Assembly: GCF_051380875.1 (NCBI RefSeq)
Contig: NZ_JBNYXW010000017.1
Location: 62,001 to 126,000, forward strand
Direction of reading: 5' to 3'
Length of the DNA: 64,000 nt
From: Janthinobacterium sp051380875
GTDB lineage: Bacteria > Pseudomonadota > Gammaproteobacteria > Burkholderiales > Burkholderiaceae_D
Shown here: in pieces, positions 43,169 to 51,948 of the stretch
Position numbering within the stretch: the stretch's first letter is position 1
Layout of the letters: every line of letters begins with the position of its first letter
Position numbers and translations under genes: made by a program
Notes under the pieces: generated by a model
What the model was told of the DNA's origin: nothing
The model's database searches: none
The model's input: only the letters and a program-made list of their open reading frames with translations

Positions 43169-43690
43169 TTACTTCTTCTTCTTAGGCGAAAGAACCATGA
43201 TCATTTGGCGGCCTTCCATCTTCGGGAACTGCTCGACCTGGCCGTACGGCTCCAGATCGGCTTTCAGACGTTCCAGCATACGGAAGCCAATATCCTGATG
43301 CGCCATCTCACGACCGCGGAAACGCAGCGTGATTTTGGTTTTATCACCATCGTCGAGGAACTTGATGAGATTACGCAACTTGATATTGTAGTCACCATCA
43401 TCAGTCCCCGGACGGAATTTGACTTCCTTCACGAGGATGATCTTTTGCTTCAATTTGGCTTCGTGAGCTTTCTTTTGCTCCGAATACTTAAATTTGCCGT
43501 AGTCCATCAAACGGCATACCGGTGGCTGCGCAGTAGGCGCAATTTCCACCAGATCGACGTTTGCCTCTTCCGCCAGGCGGAAGGCTTCAGCCAAACTTAC
43601 GATACCGAGTGGTTCGTTATCGACCCCGCTTAAACGCATTTCAGGGGCAGTGATTTCGCCATTGATGCGATGTGACTTGTCAGTAGCTAT
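43169..43690 (-). CDS. infC: Translation initiation factor IF-3 (ATA start)
   Basis: A 173-residue factor that checks start-codon pairing on the 30S subunit. INGEITAPEMRLSGVDNEPL begins the N-domain, VCRLMDYGKFKYSEQKK ends it, and VKEVKFRPGTDDGDYNIKLR is in the C-domain. The first ATG (43639) would remove the conserved RINGEI segment. AAGGA lies 7-8 nt before an ATA that gives a full-length N terminus (ATDKSHRINGEI). A rare start codon is the known basis of IF-3 self-repression in E. coli (ATT there). Confidence 0.93.
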   Translation of the reverse strand: MATDKSHRINGEITAPEMRLSGVDNEPLGIVSLAEAFRLAEEANVDLVEIAPTAQPPVCRLMDYGKFKYSEQKKAHEAKLKQKIILVKEVKFRPGTDDGDYNIKLRNLIKFLDDGDKTKITLRFRGREMAHQDIGFRMLERLKADLEPYGQVEQFPKMEGRQMIMVLSPKKKK

Positions 43691-43741
43691 TGTAATTTCC
43701 TTTAAAAATCTTGTAGAACGGTCGTGCAGCGAGTTTCCTCG

Positions 43742-45649
43742 TCAGGCCTTGGTGTCGACTTCATGTTTGAGTCGCTCTATCAGGGCATCGACGGACATGA
43801 CGCCCAGATCGATATTGCCCCGCGCCCGCACGGCCACTGTATTGGCATCCCGTTCTTTGTCGCCAATTACTAAGATGTAAGGCAATTTTTGTACGGAATG
43901 TTCACGTATTTTATAGGTAATCTTCTCGTTACGCAAATCGGCTTGTACGCGCAGCCCCGCTTTGCGCAGTTTTGTTGTTACTTCTTGTACATAATCAGCT
44001 TGAGCGTCGGAAATATTCAACACCGACACCTGCACCGGCGCCAGCCACAATGGCATCGCACCCGCATAGTGTTCGATCAGGATACCGATGAAACGTTCCA
44101 GCGAACCGACGATTGCACGGTGCAGCATGATCGGCACCTGGCGCGTATTGTCCACGGCCACGTATTCGGCACCCAGGCGGCCCGGCATCGACGGATCGAT
44201 CTGCACGGTGCCCACCTGCCATGCGCGGCCCAAACTGTCTTTCAGGTGGTACTCGATCTTCGGACCGTAGAATGCGCCCTCGCCCGGCAATTCCGTCCAT
44301 TCCACGCCACAGGCACGCAAGGCCGCACGCAAGGATTCCTCGGCGAAATCCCAGGACTCTTCCGTGCCGATGCGGTTATCTGGGCGCAAGGCCAGTTTCA
44401 CGTCGATATTCGTGAAACCGAAGGCCGTGTAGACATCCATGGCCTGCTGGTGGAACGCCGTCACTTCACCGGCGATCTGCTCTTCCAGGCAGAAGATATG
44501 CCCGTCATCCTGCGTAAAGCCGCGCACGCGCATCATGCCGTGCAAGGCGCCAGATGGCTCGTTGCGGTGGCATTGGCCGAATTCGCCGTAGCGCAAAGGC
44601 AGGTCGCGGTAGCTACGCATGCCGTTGTTGAAGATCTGGATATGGCCCGGGCAATTCATCGGCTTGAGCGCGTAGGCGCGGTTCTCCGATTCCGTGATGA
44701 ACATGTTTTCACGGTAATTATCCCAGTGGCCGGTCTTTTCCCACAAGCCACGGTCGAGAATTTGCGGCGCCTTGACTTCCTGATACCCATTGACCTGATA
44801 CACATTGCGCATGTATTGCTCGACTTGCTGCCAGATCGACCAGCCTTTCGGGTGCCAGAAGATCAGGCCCGGCGCCTCTTCCTGGAAATGGAAGAAATCG
44901 AGCTGCTTACCCAGCTTGCGGTGATCGCGTTTTTCCGCCTCTTCCAGGTTGTGCAAGTACAGTTCCTGGTCTTCCTTCTTGGCCCAGGCCGTACCATAGA
45001 TACGCTGCAGCATCTCGTTTTTCGAGTCGCCGCGCCAGTAGGCGCCAGCCAGCTTCATCAGCTTGAACACTTTCAGCTTGCCCGTCGATGGCACGTGCGG
45101 GCCGCGGCACAAGTCCGTAAATTTGCCTTCGGAATACAGCGACACTTCCTGGTCGGCAGGAATCGAACCAATCAATTCAGCCTTGTAGGCTTCGCCGATA
45201 CCCTCGAAGTACTCGATGGCTTCATCGCGCGCGACGACCTTGCGCGTGACTTGCTCATCCTTCTTGGCCAGTTCCGCCATTTTCTTTTCGATCGCCACCA
45301 GGTCTTCCGGCGTGAACGGGCGCTTGTAGGCGAAATCGTAATAGAAACCGTTGTCGATCACGGGACCGATGGTCACTTGCGCTTCCGGGAACAATTCCTT
45401 GACTGCATACGCCAGCAAGTGGGCCGTCGAGTGGCGGATCACTTCCAGGCCATCGGCGTCCTTGTCCGTGACAATCGCCAGTTCGGCGTCTTGCTCGATC
45501 AGGTAGGAAGTGTCGACCAGCTTACCGTCAACCTTGCCAGCCAGGGCAGCCTTGGCCAGGCCAGCACCAATATTGGCCGCAACCTGGGCCACGGTGACCG
45601 GGCCGTCAAATTGACGGGCGGAACCATCGGGAAGTCGGATTGTAAGCAT
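43742..45649 (-). CDS. thrS: Threonyl-tRNA synthetase
   Basis: A 635-residue class II synthetase. It has TGS (LTIRLPDGSARQF), the editing domain with the second additional domain (STAHLLAYAVKELFPEA), catalytic core with the zinc Cys in MNCPGHIQIF and motif 2 HRNEPSGALHG, and an anticodon-binding domain (PVQVSVLNISDAQADY). GGAGATC precedes the chosen ATG; a Met four codons earlier overlaps it. First gene of the translation operon. Confidence 0.97.
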   Translation of the reverse strand: MLTIRLPDGSARQFDGPVTVAQVAANIGAGLAKAALAGKVDGKLVDTSYLIEQDAELAIVTDKDADGLEVIRHSTAHLLAYAVKELFPEAQVTIGPVIDNGFYYDFAYKRPFTPEDLVAIEKKMAELAKKDEQVTRKVVARDEAIEYFEGIGEAYKAELIGSIPADQEVSLYSEGKFTDLCRGPHVPSTGKLKVFKLMKLAGAYWRGDSKNEMLQRIYGTAWAKKEDQELYLHNLEEAEKRDHRKLGKQLDFFHFQEEAPGLIFWHPKGWSIWQQVEQYMRNVYQVNGYQEVKAPQILDRGLWEKTGHWDNYRENMFITESENRAYALKPMNCPGHIQIFNNGMRSYRDLPLRYGEFGQCHRNEPSGALHGMMRVRGFTQDDGHIFCLEEQIAGEVTAFHQQAMDVYTAFGFTNIDVKLALRPDNRIGTEESWDFAEESLRAALRACGVEWTELPGEGAFYGPKIEYHLKDSLGRAWQVGTVQIDPSMPGRLGAEYVAVDNTRQVPIMLHRAIVGSLERFIGILIEHYAGAMPLWLAPVQVSVLNISDAQADYVQEVTTKLRKAGLRVQADLRNEKITYKIREHSVQKLPYILVIGDKERDANTVAVRARGNIDLGVMSVDALIERLKHEVDTKA

Positions 45650-45740
45650 ATTGATCTCCATATCGGCGCTGGCGCCAGGTAAAACTGCAATGAATGGTGT
45701 GGACTGAGAAACTGAAAGGAAAACGCAGACGCAAAAAAAC

Positions 45741-45755
45741 GCGGACTAGCCGCGC
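45741..45755 (-). terminator. Terminator downstream of the tRNA-Val pair
   Basis: On the minus strand CGCGG CTAGT CCGCG is followed by seven Ts. The stem is short (5 bp) but clean and lies 110 bp after the tRNA, before thrS. Confidence 0.6.
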
Positions 45756-45864
45756 TTTTCACTTTTTTGAGACAAAGGAAACCCGTTCGACTAGCGTCAC
45801 TCCCAAAGCTTGGTAGTAGTTCGCGGTGTCATAACCGGTTTTACCTTTCTCTCTCACTGCATTC

Positions 45865-45941
45865 TGGTGGGCGGTGAGGAATTCGAATCCCCGACCCCTT
45901 GGATGTCGACCAAGTATTCTAACCAGCTGAACTAACCGCCC
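45865..45941 (-). tRNA. tRNA-Val (GAC), copy 1, with C33
   Basis: 77 nt including encoded CCA. The acceptor GGGCGGT pairs with ACCGCCC; the anticodon stem CTTGG/CCAAG encloses the loop TCGACAT, giving anticodon GAC and A73, as in valine tRNAs. Position 33 is C rather than the nearly universal U. D and T arms fold normally. Body resembles tRNA-Asp, but the anticodon decides for valine. Confidence 0.9.
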
Positions 45942-46025
45942 GTAAAACTTTTATTGATCACTATATTTCAAATGATCGCTTGCGGCTTGCGCCAGCTTAA
46001 AACAAAACCATCTACTGCCAAATTC

Positions 46026-46102
46026 TGGTGGGCGGTGAGGAATTCGAATCCCCGACCCCTTGGATGTCGACCAAGTATTCTAACCAGCTGAACTAACCGC
46101 CC
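46026..46102 (-). tRNA. tRNA-Val (GAC), copy 2, with C33
   Basis: Identical to copy 1 over the whole mature sequence, including C33 and the encoded CCA, and 84 bp upstream of it on the same strand. The spacer is AT-rich and different from the flanks, so the pair is a local duplication probably transcribed together. Confidence 0.9.
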
Positions 46103-46249
46103 CGAAGACCAGCATTATAGAGAGGCTTTCCCGTAAATACAAGGGCTGTTTTACACGAAACTTTAATCTGTTTTTAGCCCACTTCCCGGGCGTCAGCCCC
46201 TTTTATATAGAGGCGGCATATAGAAGGCGCAGCGCGCATGGAATGCCGC

Positions 46250-46255
46250 TAAAAT
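46250..46255 (+). promoter_or_regulatory. Putative -10 directly before a start codon
   Basis: TAAAAT ends 6 nt before the ATG at 46262, and no ribosome site is present. A transcript from here would begin at or near the A of ATG, that is, leaderless. No clear -35. Confidence 0.3.
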
Positions 46256-46261
46256 CGCGGC

Positions 46262-46726
46262 ATGAACTCCACCCTATTAGCCTGGCTGAAAACCCTGAGC
46301 CGCATCTGCGGCTTCGAAACGGCCGACTCCTTCCCGCCCAACCACCCGTATGCGCGCACGCGCTGGAATGGCGCGTATTTCGATATCGCTTCCGACGTGA
46401 AGCCGGACGAGATCGAACGGCGCATCTGCGCGGCCATCGCCAACACGCCCAGCGTATTTAGCTATATCAGCAATCCCACGCCGCGCATGCAGCGCTCGCT
46501 GCTGAACGTGATCCACGACCGGCTGCGGCGCCAGCCAGGCGCAGGCGCTACCGACCTGGTCTTGTTGTTGATCAATGCCTACGCCAGCGACCACACCACG
46601 GAAGCCGTGCCCGGCCTGCGCACCCTGATCTTCAACACCCGGCACGAAGAGACGAACCAGCGCGTGCACAGCATCCTGGAATTGCTGGTGGGCACGCCCC
46701 GGGGGCTGGACGTGATCGACATGTAA
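46262..46726 (+). CDS. Hypothetical protein, 154 residues
   Basis: A soluble protein without signal or membrane segment. Recognisable stretches are YARTRWNGAYFDIASDVKPD and a mostly helical C-terminal half ending VHSILELLVGTPRGLDVIDM. Codon use is normal for the window, so it is probably real. No family is recognised. It converges head-on with the acyltransferase gene, one base between them. Confidence 0.7.
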   Translation: MNSTLLAWLKTLSRICGFETADSFPPNHPYARTRWNGAYFDIASDVKPDEIERRICAAIANTPSVFSYISNPTPRMQRSLLNVIHDRLRRQPGAGATDLVLLLINAYASDHTTEAVPGLRTLIFNTRHEETNQRVHSILELLVGTPRGLDVIDM

Positions 46727-47842
46727 TCATCGAGCGTGATTGGCGGGAACGTAGCGCGCCCGCAAGCGCATGAACGGCGTTTCCACCACTGCATATAAGA
46801 GCCAGCCGGTGGCGATGCTGAGAATAATCATCACCAGCATGGCCGGCAAGCCGTCCGGCCCGTAGCCAAAGCCTTGCAAGATGGGCCGCAGCAAGATGCA
46901 CAATTGCTTGTGCAACAGATAAATCGCATACGACCACAGGGCCAGGCTGGCGGCGCCCGGCACGCGCAGCTTATACAGGGCACTGGCGGGGCTGAGCGCG
47001 GCGATCAGCAGCAAGCTAAAACTGGCCGCCAGCGCCGGGTAGCCGAACACCGTCACCCAAAAGCCAAAGTGATCGGTGAGAAAGATATACAACATCAGCG
47101 CAGTGCCGGCGATTCCCGCCAGCAAGGTGCGGTTGCCGTACGAGGTCAGGCGCGCCCAGGCGGCCGGATGGTAGTTTTTCAGCAACGCCAACGCCACGCC
47201 TGCCACCAGCTCGTCGAAGCGGCACCACGAAGCATAATAAATATATTTGTAGTAGCCCAGGCCGCCGCGCGGCACTTGCACATATTCATCCCACAGATAC
47301 GCGCGCACCAGCATGCCCACGATAAAACTGGCCGCCACGGCCAGCCACGCCCACAGCAGGGACTTGCGGCAAGCGGCGATGCCCAAGGCCACGGCCGGCA
47401 GCAGTACATAGAACTGTTCTTCCACGCACAGGGACCAGGCATGTGAAAAGGCCGTGCCGGGCGTCAGGTTGATGTTTTGCGTAAAGGTCAGGAATTTCCA
47501 CAGCGGCAGCAGCGCGCTGTCGCCGCGAAACGTGGGCCACAGGTAATACAGCGCCAGCACGACATAGAAACTGGGCAAGGTGCGCAAAAAGCGCCGCGCA
47601 TAGAAACGCGGCAGGGAAAAGCCGTGCTCGCTGCGCAGGGCCGCAAAGATCTGGTTGCCGATCAGATAGCCGCTCAGGGCAAAGAACAAATCCACGCCCG
47701 TCCAGCCGATTTCGCCCCAGAAGCCAAAGGCGGCGCCATCGCTGACAAACAGCAAATAATGATTCATGAACACCAGCACGATAGCCAGCGCACGCAAGGT
47801 GTCGAGGCCGACCAGGCGGGAGGAATGTGGGGACGACGACAT
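46727..47842 (-). CDS. Acyltransferase 3 family membrane protein (OafA-like)
   Basis: A 371-residue inner-membrane acyltransferase with about ten hydrophobic segments. LVGLDTLRALAIVLVFMNHY carries the conserved Arg and His, SGYLIGNQIF and FYARRFLRTLPSFYV follow, and WSLCVEEQFYVLLP is the hallmark second motif. Such enzymes add acetyl groups to O-antigen, exopolysaccharide or other envelope sugars. Substrate unknown; no sugar genes adjoin. The start MSSSPHSS is likely because upstream sequence is not protein-like. Confidence 0.9.
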   Translation of the reverse strand: MSSSPHSSRLVGLDTLRALAIVLVFMNHYLLFVSDGAAFGFWGEIGWTGVDLFFALSGYLIGNQIFAALRSEHGFSLPRFYARRFLRTLPSFYVVLALYYLWPTFRGDSALLPLWKFLTFTQNINLTPGTAFSHAWSLCVEEQFYVLLPAVALGIAACRKSLLWAWLAVAASFIVGMLVRAYLWDEYVQVPRGGLGYYKYIYYASWCRFDELVAGVALALLKNYHPAAWARLTSYGNRTLLAGIAGTALMLYIFLTDHFGFWVTVFGYPALAASFSLLLIAALSPASALYKLRVPGAASLALWSYAIYLLHKQLCILLRPILQGFGYGPDGLPAMLVMIILSIATGWLLYAVVETPFMRLRARYVPANHAR

Positions 47843-48001
47843 GGATATCAGCAATGAAAAACAACGGTGGCGCCGATCATGCCATGCCAGGCCCAGCCGT
47901 GCCCACATTTTTACGGACAATGTAGGGGCAAGCGCCACGAATCCCGCTAAAATATGCCGACCCCGCTTTCCCTTTCCGCAACAGCATAGGATATGTCCAG
48001 C

Positions 48002-48955
48002 ATGAGCAGCGCACTCCACTTCAAATCCATCAACTACACGGGCCAGGGCAGCGGCCCGCGCCTGATCGTCACCGGCGCCGTGCACGGCAATGAAACCTGC
48101 GGCACCAAGGGCATCAAACGCGTGATGGCTGAACTCGACAGCGGCGCCATCTCCATCCTCGCCGGCAGCGTCACCTTCGTGCCCATCACCAACCCATTGG
48201 CCTACGCCAAGGGCGTGCGCAGCGGCGACCGCAACCTGAACCGCAACCTGTTCCCGAACGACAATGCGCAAGATTTCGAAGACCGCATCGCCAATTGGCT
48301 GTGCCCGTTGCTGGGCCAGCACGACGTGCTGCTGGACTTGCACTCATTCAATGCCGACAGCCAGCCCTTCGTCATGGTCGGGCCGCGCAACAACGATGGC
48401 CCGCTGCAACCATTCCAGCACGAGGAAAAGGAACGCGCACTGGCGCGCCGCCTGGGCGTGCGCCGCTTCGTCGATGGCTGGCTGCACGCCTACGGCCAGG
48501 GCGTGCAGCGCCGCCTGGGCAGCAGCGACCAGGTGGGCATGGTCTTGCGCTATGGCGTAGGCACCACGGAATACATGCGCTCGACAGGCGGCTATGCGCT
48601 GACCCTGGAATGCGGCCAGCATGCGGACCCGGCCGCGCCGGACGTGGCCTACCGCGCCATCAAGAATACGCTGGCCTTTTTGGGCTTCATTGATACACCG
48701 CAAGCGGAACCGATTGCGGACGCCGACATGGAAGCATTGAACATGGTCGTCGTGCACGACAAGCTCGATGCGGGCGACCGCTTCATCAAGACCTGGTCCA
48801 GCTTTGACAAGGTGAAACAGGGCGAGCAAATCGGCGTGCGCTTTGATGGCACGCCAGTCACGGCCGAGTTTGATGCCTACATCCTGTTCCCCGACGTCAA
48901 CGCGGCAGCCAATGCCGAGTGGTATTACCTGGCAAGAGTCGCCGCCAGCTTTTAA
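48002..48955 (+). CDS. Succinylglutamate desuccinylase/aspartoacylase-family zinc hydrolase
   Basis: A 317-residue M14-like enzyme. Zinc ligands are in TGAVHGNETCG (HxxE) and LLDLHSFNA (His). YALTLECGQH contains the catalytic Glu. Family members cleave N-acyl amino acids. AGGA lies 10 nt before this ATG; another ATG 9 bases upstream (47993) sits too close to it. Substrate unknown. It stands alone between divergent and convergent neighbours. Confidence 0.85.
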   Translation: MSSALHFKSINYTGQGSGPRLIVTGAVHGNETCGTKGIKRVMAELDSGAISILAGSVTFVPITNPLAYAKGVRSGDRNLNRNLFPNDNAQDFEDRIANWLCPLLGQHDVLLDLHSFNADSQPFVMVGPRNNDGPLQPFQHEEKERALARRLGVRRFVDGWLHAYGQGVQRRLGSSDQVGMVLRYGVGTTEYMRSTGGYALTLECGQHADPAAPDVAYRAIKNTLAFLGFIDTPQAEPIADADMEALNMVVVHDKLDAGDRFIKTWSSFDKVKQGEQIGVRFDGTPVTAEFDAYILFPDVNAAANAEWYYLARVAASF

Positions 48956-49297
48956 TTAGTGGCCGACCGACTTTGAAAACAAGTTAATCACCAGTACGCC
49001 GGCAATGATCAGGCCCAGGCCGATCAGCGCCGGCAAGTCCAGGCTTTGCTTGAACCAGAACCAGCCCACGGCGGAAATGAGCACGATGCCCACGCCGGAC
49101 CAGATGGCATACACGATGCCGGTAGGAATGACGCGCATGGTCAGCGACAAGAACCAGAACGCGATGCAATAGCCGACCACGGTGATGATGCTGGGCAGCA
49201 AGCGACTGAAACCGTCGGACGCCTTTAGTGCGCTGGTGGCGATGACCTCGGCGATGATGGCAATGGCCAGGTAGAAATACGTCATGGCAAGGCTCAT
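48956..49297 (-). CDS. SMR-family multidrug efflux protein (EmrE type)
   Basis: A 113-residue, four-helix inner-membrane proton/drug antiporter subunit. The essential Glu is in IAEVIATSALKASDGF, and PTGIVYAIWSGVGIVLISAV and DLPALIGLGLIIAGVLVINL closely match EmrE. AAGGA supports the start. It lies 100 bp downstream of the guanidinium exporter gene and is the likely second gene of the riboswitch-controlled transcript. Confidence 0.93.
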   Translation of the reverse strand: MSLAMTYFYLAIAIIAEVIATSALKASDGFSRLLPSIITVVGYCIAFWFLSLTMRVIPTGIVYAIWSGVGIVLISAVGWFWFKQSLDLPALIGLGLIIAGVLVINLFSKSVGH

Positions 49298-49397
49298 GCT
49301 TGCATCCTTTCAAGGACAATCGATACAGCAACGCCCCGCCCGTCCGCCGCCTGCTCGTTCAGGGCGGCGCAACGGTGCAGGGCGCGTCAGGGAAAAT

Positions 49398-49718
49398 TTA
49401 CTGCGGGCTGAGCAGCTTCAAGCCCAGGATGCCGGACACGATCAGCGCGATGCAGGCGATGCGCGCCGCACTGGCCGGTTCGCCCAGCACCATGATGCCG
49501 AAAATGGCCGTACCCACGGTACCGATGCCCGTCCAGATCGCATACGCGGTGCCCAGCGGCAAGGTACGCAAGGCCAGGCCCAGCATCACTACGCTGGCCA
49601 CCATGGAAATGGCCGTCAGCACCGATGGCACGAGACGGGTAAAGCCGTCGCTGTATTTGAGGCCGATGGCCCAGCCAGTTTCCAGCAAGCCAGCCAGTAC
49701 CAGAATAATCCACGCCAT
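49398..49718 (-). CDS. gdx: Guanidinium exporter Gdx (SugE-type SMR)
   Basis: A 106-residue SMR protein. The N terminus AWIILVLAGLLETGWAIGLK has the central Glu and Trp-Ala-Ile-Gly-Leu-Lys pattern of the Gdx/SugE branch. GTAYAIWTGIGTVGTAIFG follows, differing from the EmrE type. Gdx exchanges guanidinium for protons. GGAG lies 7 nt before ATG, and that ribosome site is part of the riboswitch described separately. Confidence 0.93.
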   Translation of the reverse strand: MAWIILVLAGLLETGWAIGLKYSDGFTRLVPSVLTAISMVASVVMLGLALRTLPLGTAYAIWTGIGTVGTAIFGIMVLGEPASAARIACIALIVSGILGLKLLSPQ

Positions 49719-49725
49719 ACACACT

Positions 49726-49793
49726 CTCCTGAGGCGGCAGGGTCGTCCCCGCCATGCAGCCCCATCATCGAGCGGGGCCGTCCCCACAGGAGC
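49726..49793 (-). ncRNA. Guanidine-II (mini-ykkC) riboswitch
   Basis: On the minus strand two GC-rich hairpins carry ACGR loops: GTGGGG ACGG CCCCGC (49772-49787) and GC-GGGG ACGA CCC-T-GC (49737-49752), separated by about 19 nt. This is the defining layout of guanidine-II RNAs. CTCCTG at the 5' end (49787-49792) is perfectly complementary to the CAGGAG ribosome site (49726-49731) of gdx. Guanidine-stabilised loop-loop contact would free the ribosome site and switch gdx on. Confidence 0.92.
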
Positions 49794-49803
49794 AAAAGGA
49801 AAA

Positions 49804-49812
49804 AGTATACCA
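49804..49812 (-). promoter_or_regulatory. Extended -10 promoter of the gdx transcript
   Basis: The minus strand reads TGGTATACT, an extended -10 (TG-N-TATACT), followed within about 7 nt by the riboswitch. No strong -35. It lies 34 bp beyond the stop of the urea transporter, so gdx can be expressed independently of it. Confidence 0.6.
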
Positions 49813-49845
49813 TCGGCAACAAACTCTTGCCCACTGCCGCGCTTG

Positions 49846-50871
49846 CTAGCCAGCTGCGCGGCGCAAGCGTGGAAAGAGCGGACCGGCCAGCACGAACAGC
49901 CACACGACCAGGACAAATGGCGACGTCAGCGCGGGCATGCCCAGCGGCTCCAGGGCGCCGGACATGGCGGCGAACACGACCACCGTGACCACGGTGGCGA
50001 GCAAGGCATACGCTGCCGAGGCCACATCGAGCACAAAAAACACGCTGACCAGCGCAATGGCCGTCAGCGCCGAGTTGAAGCCAAAGGCGCCCGAGCGTAT
50101 CGCCGGCTCCGCCGCGCCCATGATCCACGCCACCAGGATGCCGGTGAACGAGCCCAGCAGTGCAGCCAGGCCGGCCACTCTTGAGCTGATCAGCAATGCC
50201 AAAGCGAAGATGACGCCCGTGACCATATTGCCCTGGAAGAAAATTTGGGCGATGCCATTGAATAGCCCCTCAAGCACCGTCGATATGGTCACGATGCCTT
50301 CCACTGTCGAGGCCGCCTTTGGAAGGCCAGCCGTCGGCAGCACGCCCGTCGTCTGCAGGCGCCCGAAACGTGCGCATGCCATGACGAAAAACAAGGTGGT
50401 GAAGACGAACGGCGCCGTCAGGGCGGGCACATTCCAGGTACCCAGCAAACGCAGCAGCGCTGCCAGGATGACGGTCGTGCTGGCGGCGGCCAGCACAACA
50501 TAGGTCCAGGTCAGCAAGTTGAGATCAAGGAAATACATCAAGCCTATGGCGACGAGCGCGCCGTTGAAGCCAAACAGCCCGGCCCGTACTTGCGCACGCT
50601 CGGCACCGAGGAGCATGGCGGTGGCCGTACTGGTGATGGTACCCAGCAGCACCGCCCAGCCAAACAGGCTGGCATTGTAGAAAATACCCACCAGGAACAG
50701 CAGACCAGTCAGGCTATTGTTTTGCAACATCACTTGTCCGATGCCGCGCAGCACCGTATCGACAAAGGTGGCGGCACGGCGCGGCAGGGAATCGCCTTCC
50801 ATGGCGCAGCCTGTCGTCGTCACCCTCGCCATGCACGACGCCAGCAACGCCACGATATTTTTCGGTTTCAT
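49846..50871 (-). CDS. Urea transporter (UT family)
   Basis: About 341 residues, ten hydrophobic segments in two homologous halves, as in bacterial UT channels. The first half has LRGIGQVMLQNNSLTGLLF and LFGFNGALVAIGL; the second repeats it as FNGIAQIFFQGNMVTGVIF and AFGFNSALTAIAL. The start is uncertain: several Mets precede the first helix, and the Met at 50802 is also plausible. It probably admits urea for the urease encoded 5 kb away. It is separated from gdx by the riboswitch region. Confidence 0.88.
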   Translation of the reverse strand: MKPKNIVALLASCMARVTTTGCAMEGDSLPRRAATFVDTVLRGIGQVMLQNNSLTGLLFLVGIFYNASLFGWAVLLGTITSTATAMLLGAERAQVRAGLFGFNGALVAIGLMYFLDLNLLTWTYVVLAAASTTVILAALLRLLGTWNVPALTAPFVFTTLFFVMACARFGRLQTTGVLPTAGLPKAASTVEGIVTISTVLEGLFNGIAQIFFQGNMVTGVIFALALLISSRVAGLAALLGSFTGILVAWIMGAAEPAIRSGAFGFNSALTAIALVSVFFVLDVASAAYALLATVVTVVVFAAMSGALEPLGMPALTSPFVLVVWLFVLAGPLFPRLRRAAG

Positions 50872-51080
50872 TATTTTCTTTGAAGCGTCCGGCATGCCTT
50901 GCGGCAAGCCGGCACGGATGAGCATATTATTGCAATGATGCAATTTTACACAGATATCCAGCATGGCCTCCTGCAATACGAGGCACGCCATGGCTAGTGG
51001 CGCCGCTCTAGTCAAAAATGCACCACAAACGGGGCAACGGCAGCATAATGACAACACCTGCATTCCTATCCGGAGCGACG

Positions 51081-51440
51081 ATGCTTATCCTGGCCCAGGC
51101 CCTGACCGCCATCATTCTGCTGCTGCATGTCTATATCGTGCTGCTCGAAACCGTGCTGTTCGACGCGCGCGGGCGCAAGGTATTTGGCCTCAGCAAGGAA
51201 AAAGCGGATATCGTGCGCCCCGCCATGTCCAACCAGGGCTGCTACAACGGCTTCCTGGTGGCGGCGCTGGCGCTGGGTTTTTTCCATCCCGATGCCGCCA
51301 TCGCCCATGCATTCACCGTCTTCGGCCTCGTGTGCATCGCCGTCGCCGGCCTATGGGGTGCAGCCACCGTCATGATACGCATCGTCTACCTGCAAACGGT
51401 GCCCGCCGTCATCGCCCTGCTGCTGTTCCACTTCGCCTGA
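51081..51440 (+). CDS. DUF1304 membrane protein
   Basis: A 119-residue protein with four hydrophobic helices. ALTAIILLLHVYIVLLETVL, NQGCYNGFLVAALALG and AGLWGAATV match the DUF1304 family, of unknown function. GGAGCGACG precedes this ATG; Mets further upstream lack a ribosome site. It is next to but not clearly co-transcribed with the ArsR-like gene. Confidence 0.85.
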   Translation: MLILAQALTAIILLLHVYIVLLETVLFDARGRKVFGLSKEKADIVRPAMSNQGCYNGFLVAALALGFFHPDAAIAHAFTVFGLVCIAVAGLWGAATVMIRIVYLQTVPAVIALLLFHFA

Positions 51441-51596
51441 TCCCGCCGGGGCGGCCCACTCGCCGCCCTTCTCGCCGAGCGGGAATCTCACGCCGCCAGC
51501 ACGCTATCGTTTTATATCGTAATATGACGATATTGAAATTTGAAAAATGCGATACATACCTCGCCCTCAGACGAAATGATCGACCAGGAGAATCCC

Positions 51597-51893
51597 ATGG
51601 ACATCGACGCCATCCACAAGGCGCTGGCCAATCCCGTACGCCGGCAGATTTTGCAATGGCTGAAAGAGCCCGGGCAGCATTTCGCGCAGCAAGACCATCC
51701 GCTCGACTTCGGCGTCTGCGCCGGGCTGATCGATCGCCGCCTGGGCTTGTCGCAATCGACCGTCTCGGCGCACCTTGCCACCTTGCAAAAGGCCGGCTTG
51801 ATTTCAGCCAGGAAAGTGGGGCAATGGAGCTTTTTCAAACGCAATGAAGCCACCATCCAGGCTTTTCTTGAGTACATGCAGCAAGGTTTGTAA
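51597..51893 (+). CDS. ArsR-type winged-helix regulator
   Basis: A 98-residue regulator. AIHKALANPVRRQILQWL and LSQSTVSAHLATLQKAGLI form the winged helix. A Cys near FGVCAGL and Asp/His residues could sense metal or electrophile, but no classical ArsR metal motif is present. AGGAGAATCCC fixes the start. It lies 55 bp upstream of the ene-reductase gene on the same strand and probably controls it. Confidence 0.88.
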   Translation: MDIDAIHKALANPVRRQILQWLKEPGQHFAQQDHPLDFGVCAGLIDRRLGLSQSTVSAHLATLQKAGLISARKVGQWSFFKRNEATIQAFLEYMQQGL

Positions 51894-51948
51894 CAGCAGG
51901 CCCATCCACATCGCCGTTCGCGGCTCTCCCGACAGGAAAATAGCAATC

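Noticed and set aside
45865..46102. tRNA-Asp assignment for the twin tRNAs
   Set aside because: The D arm and body resemble tRNA-Asp, but the anticodon is GAC and the discriminator base is A, both valine-like.
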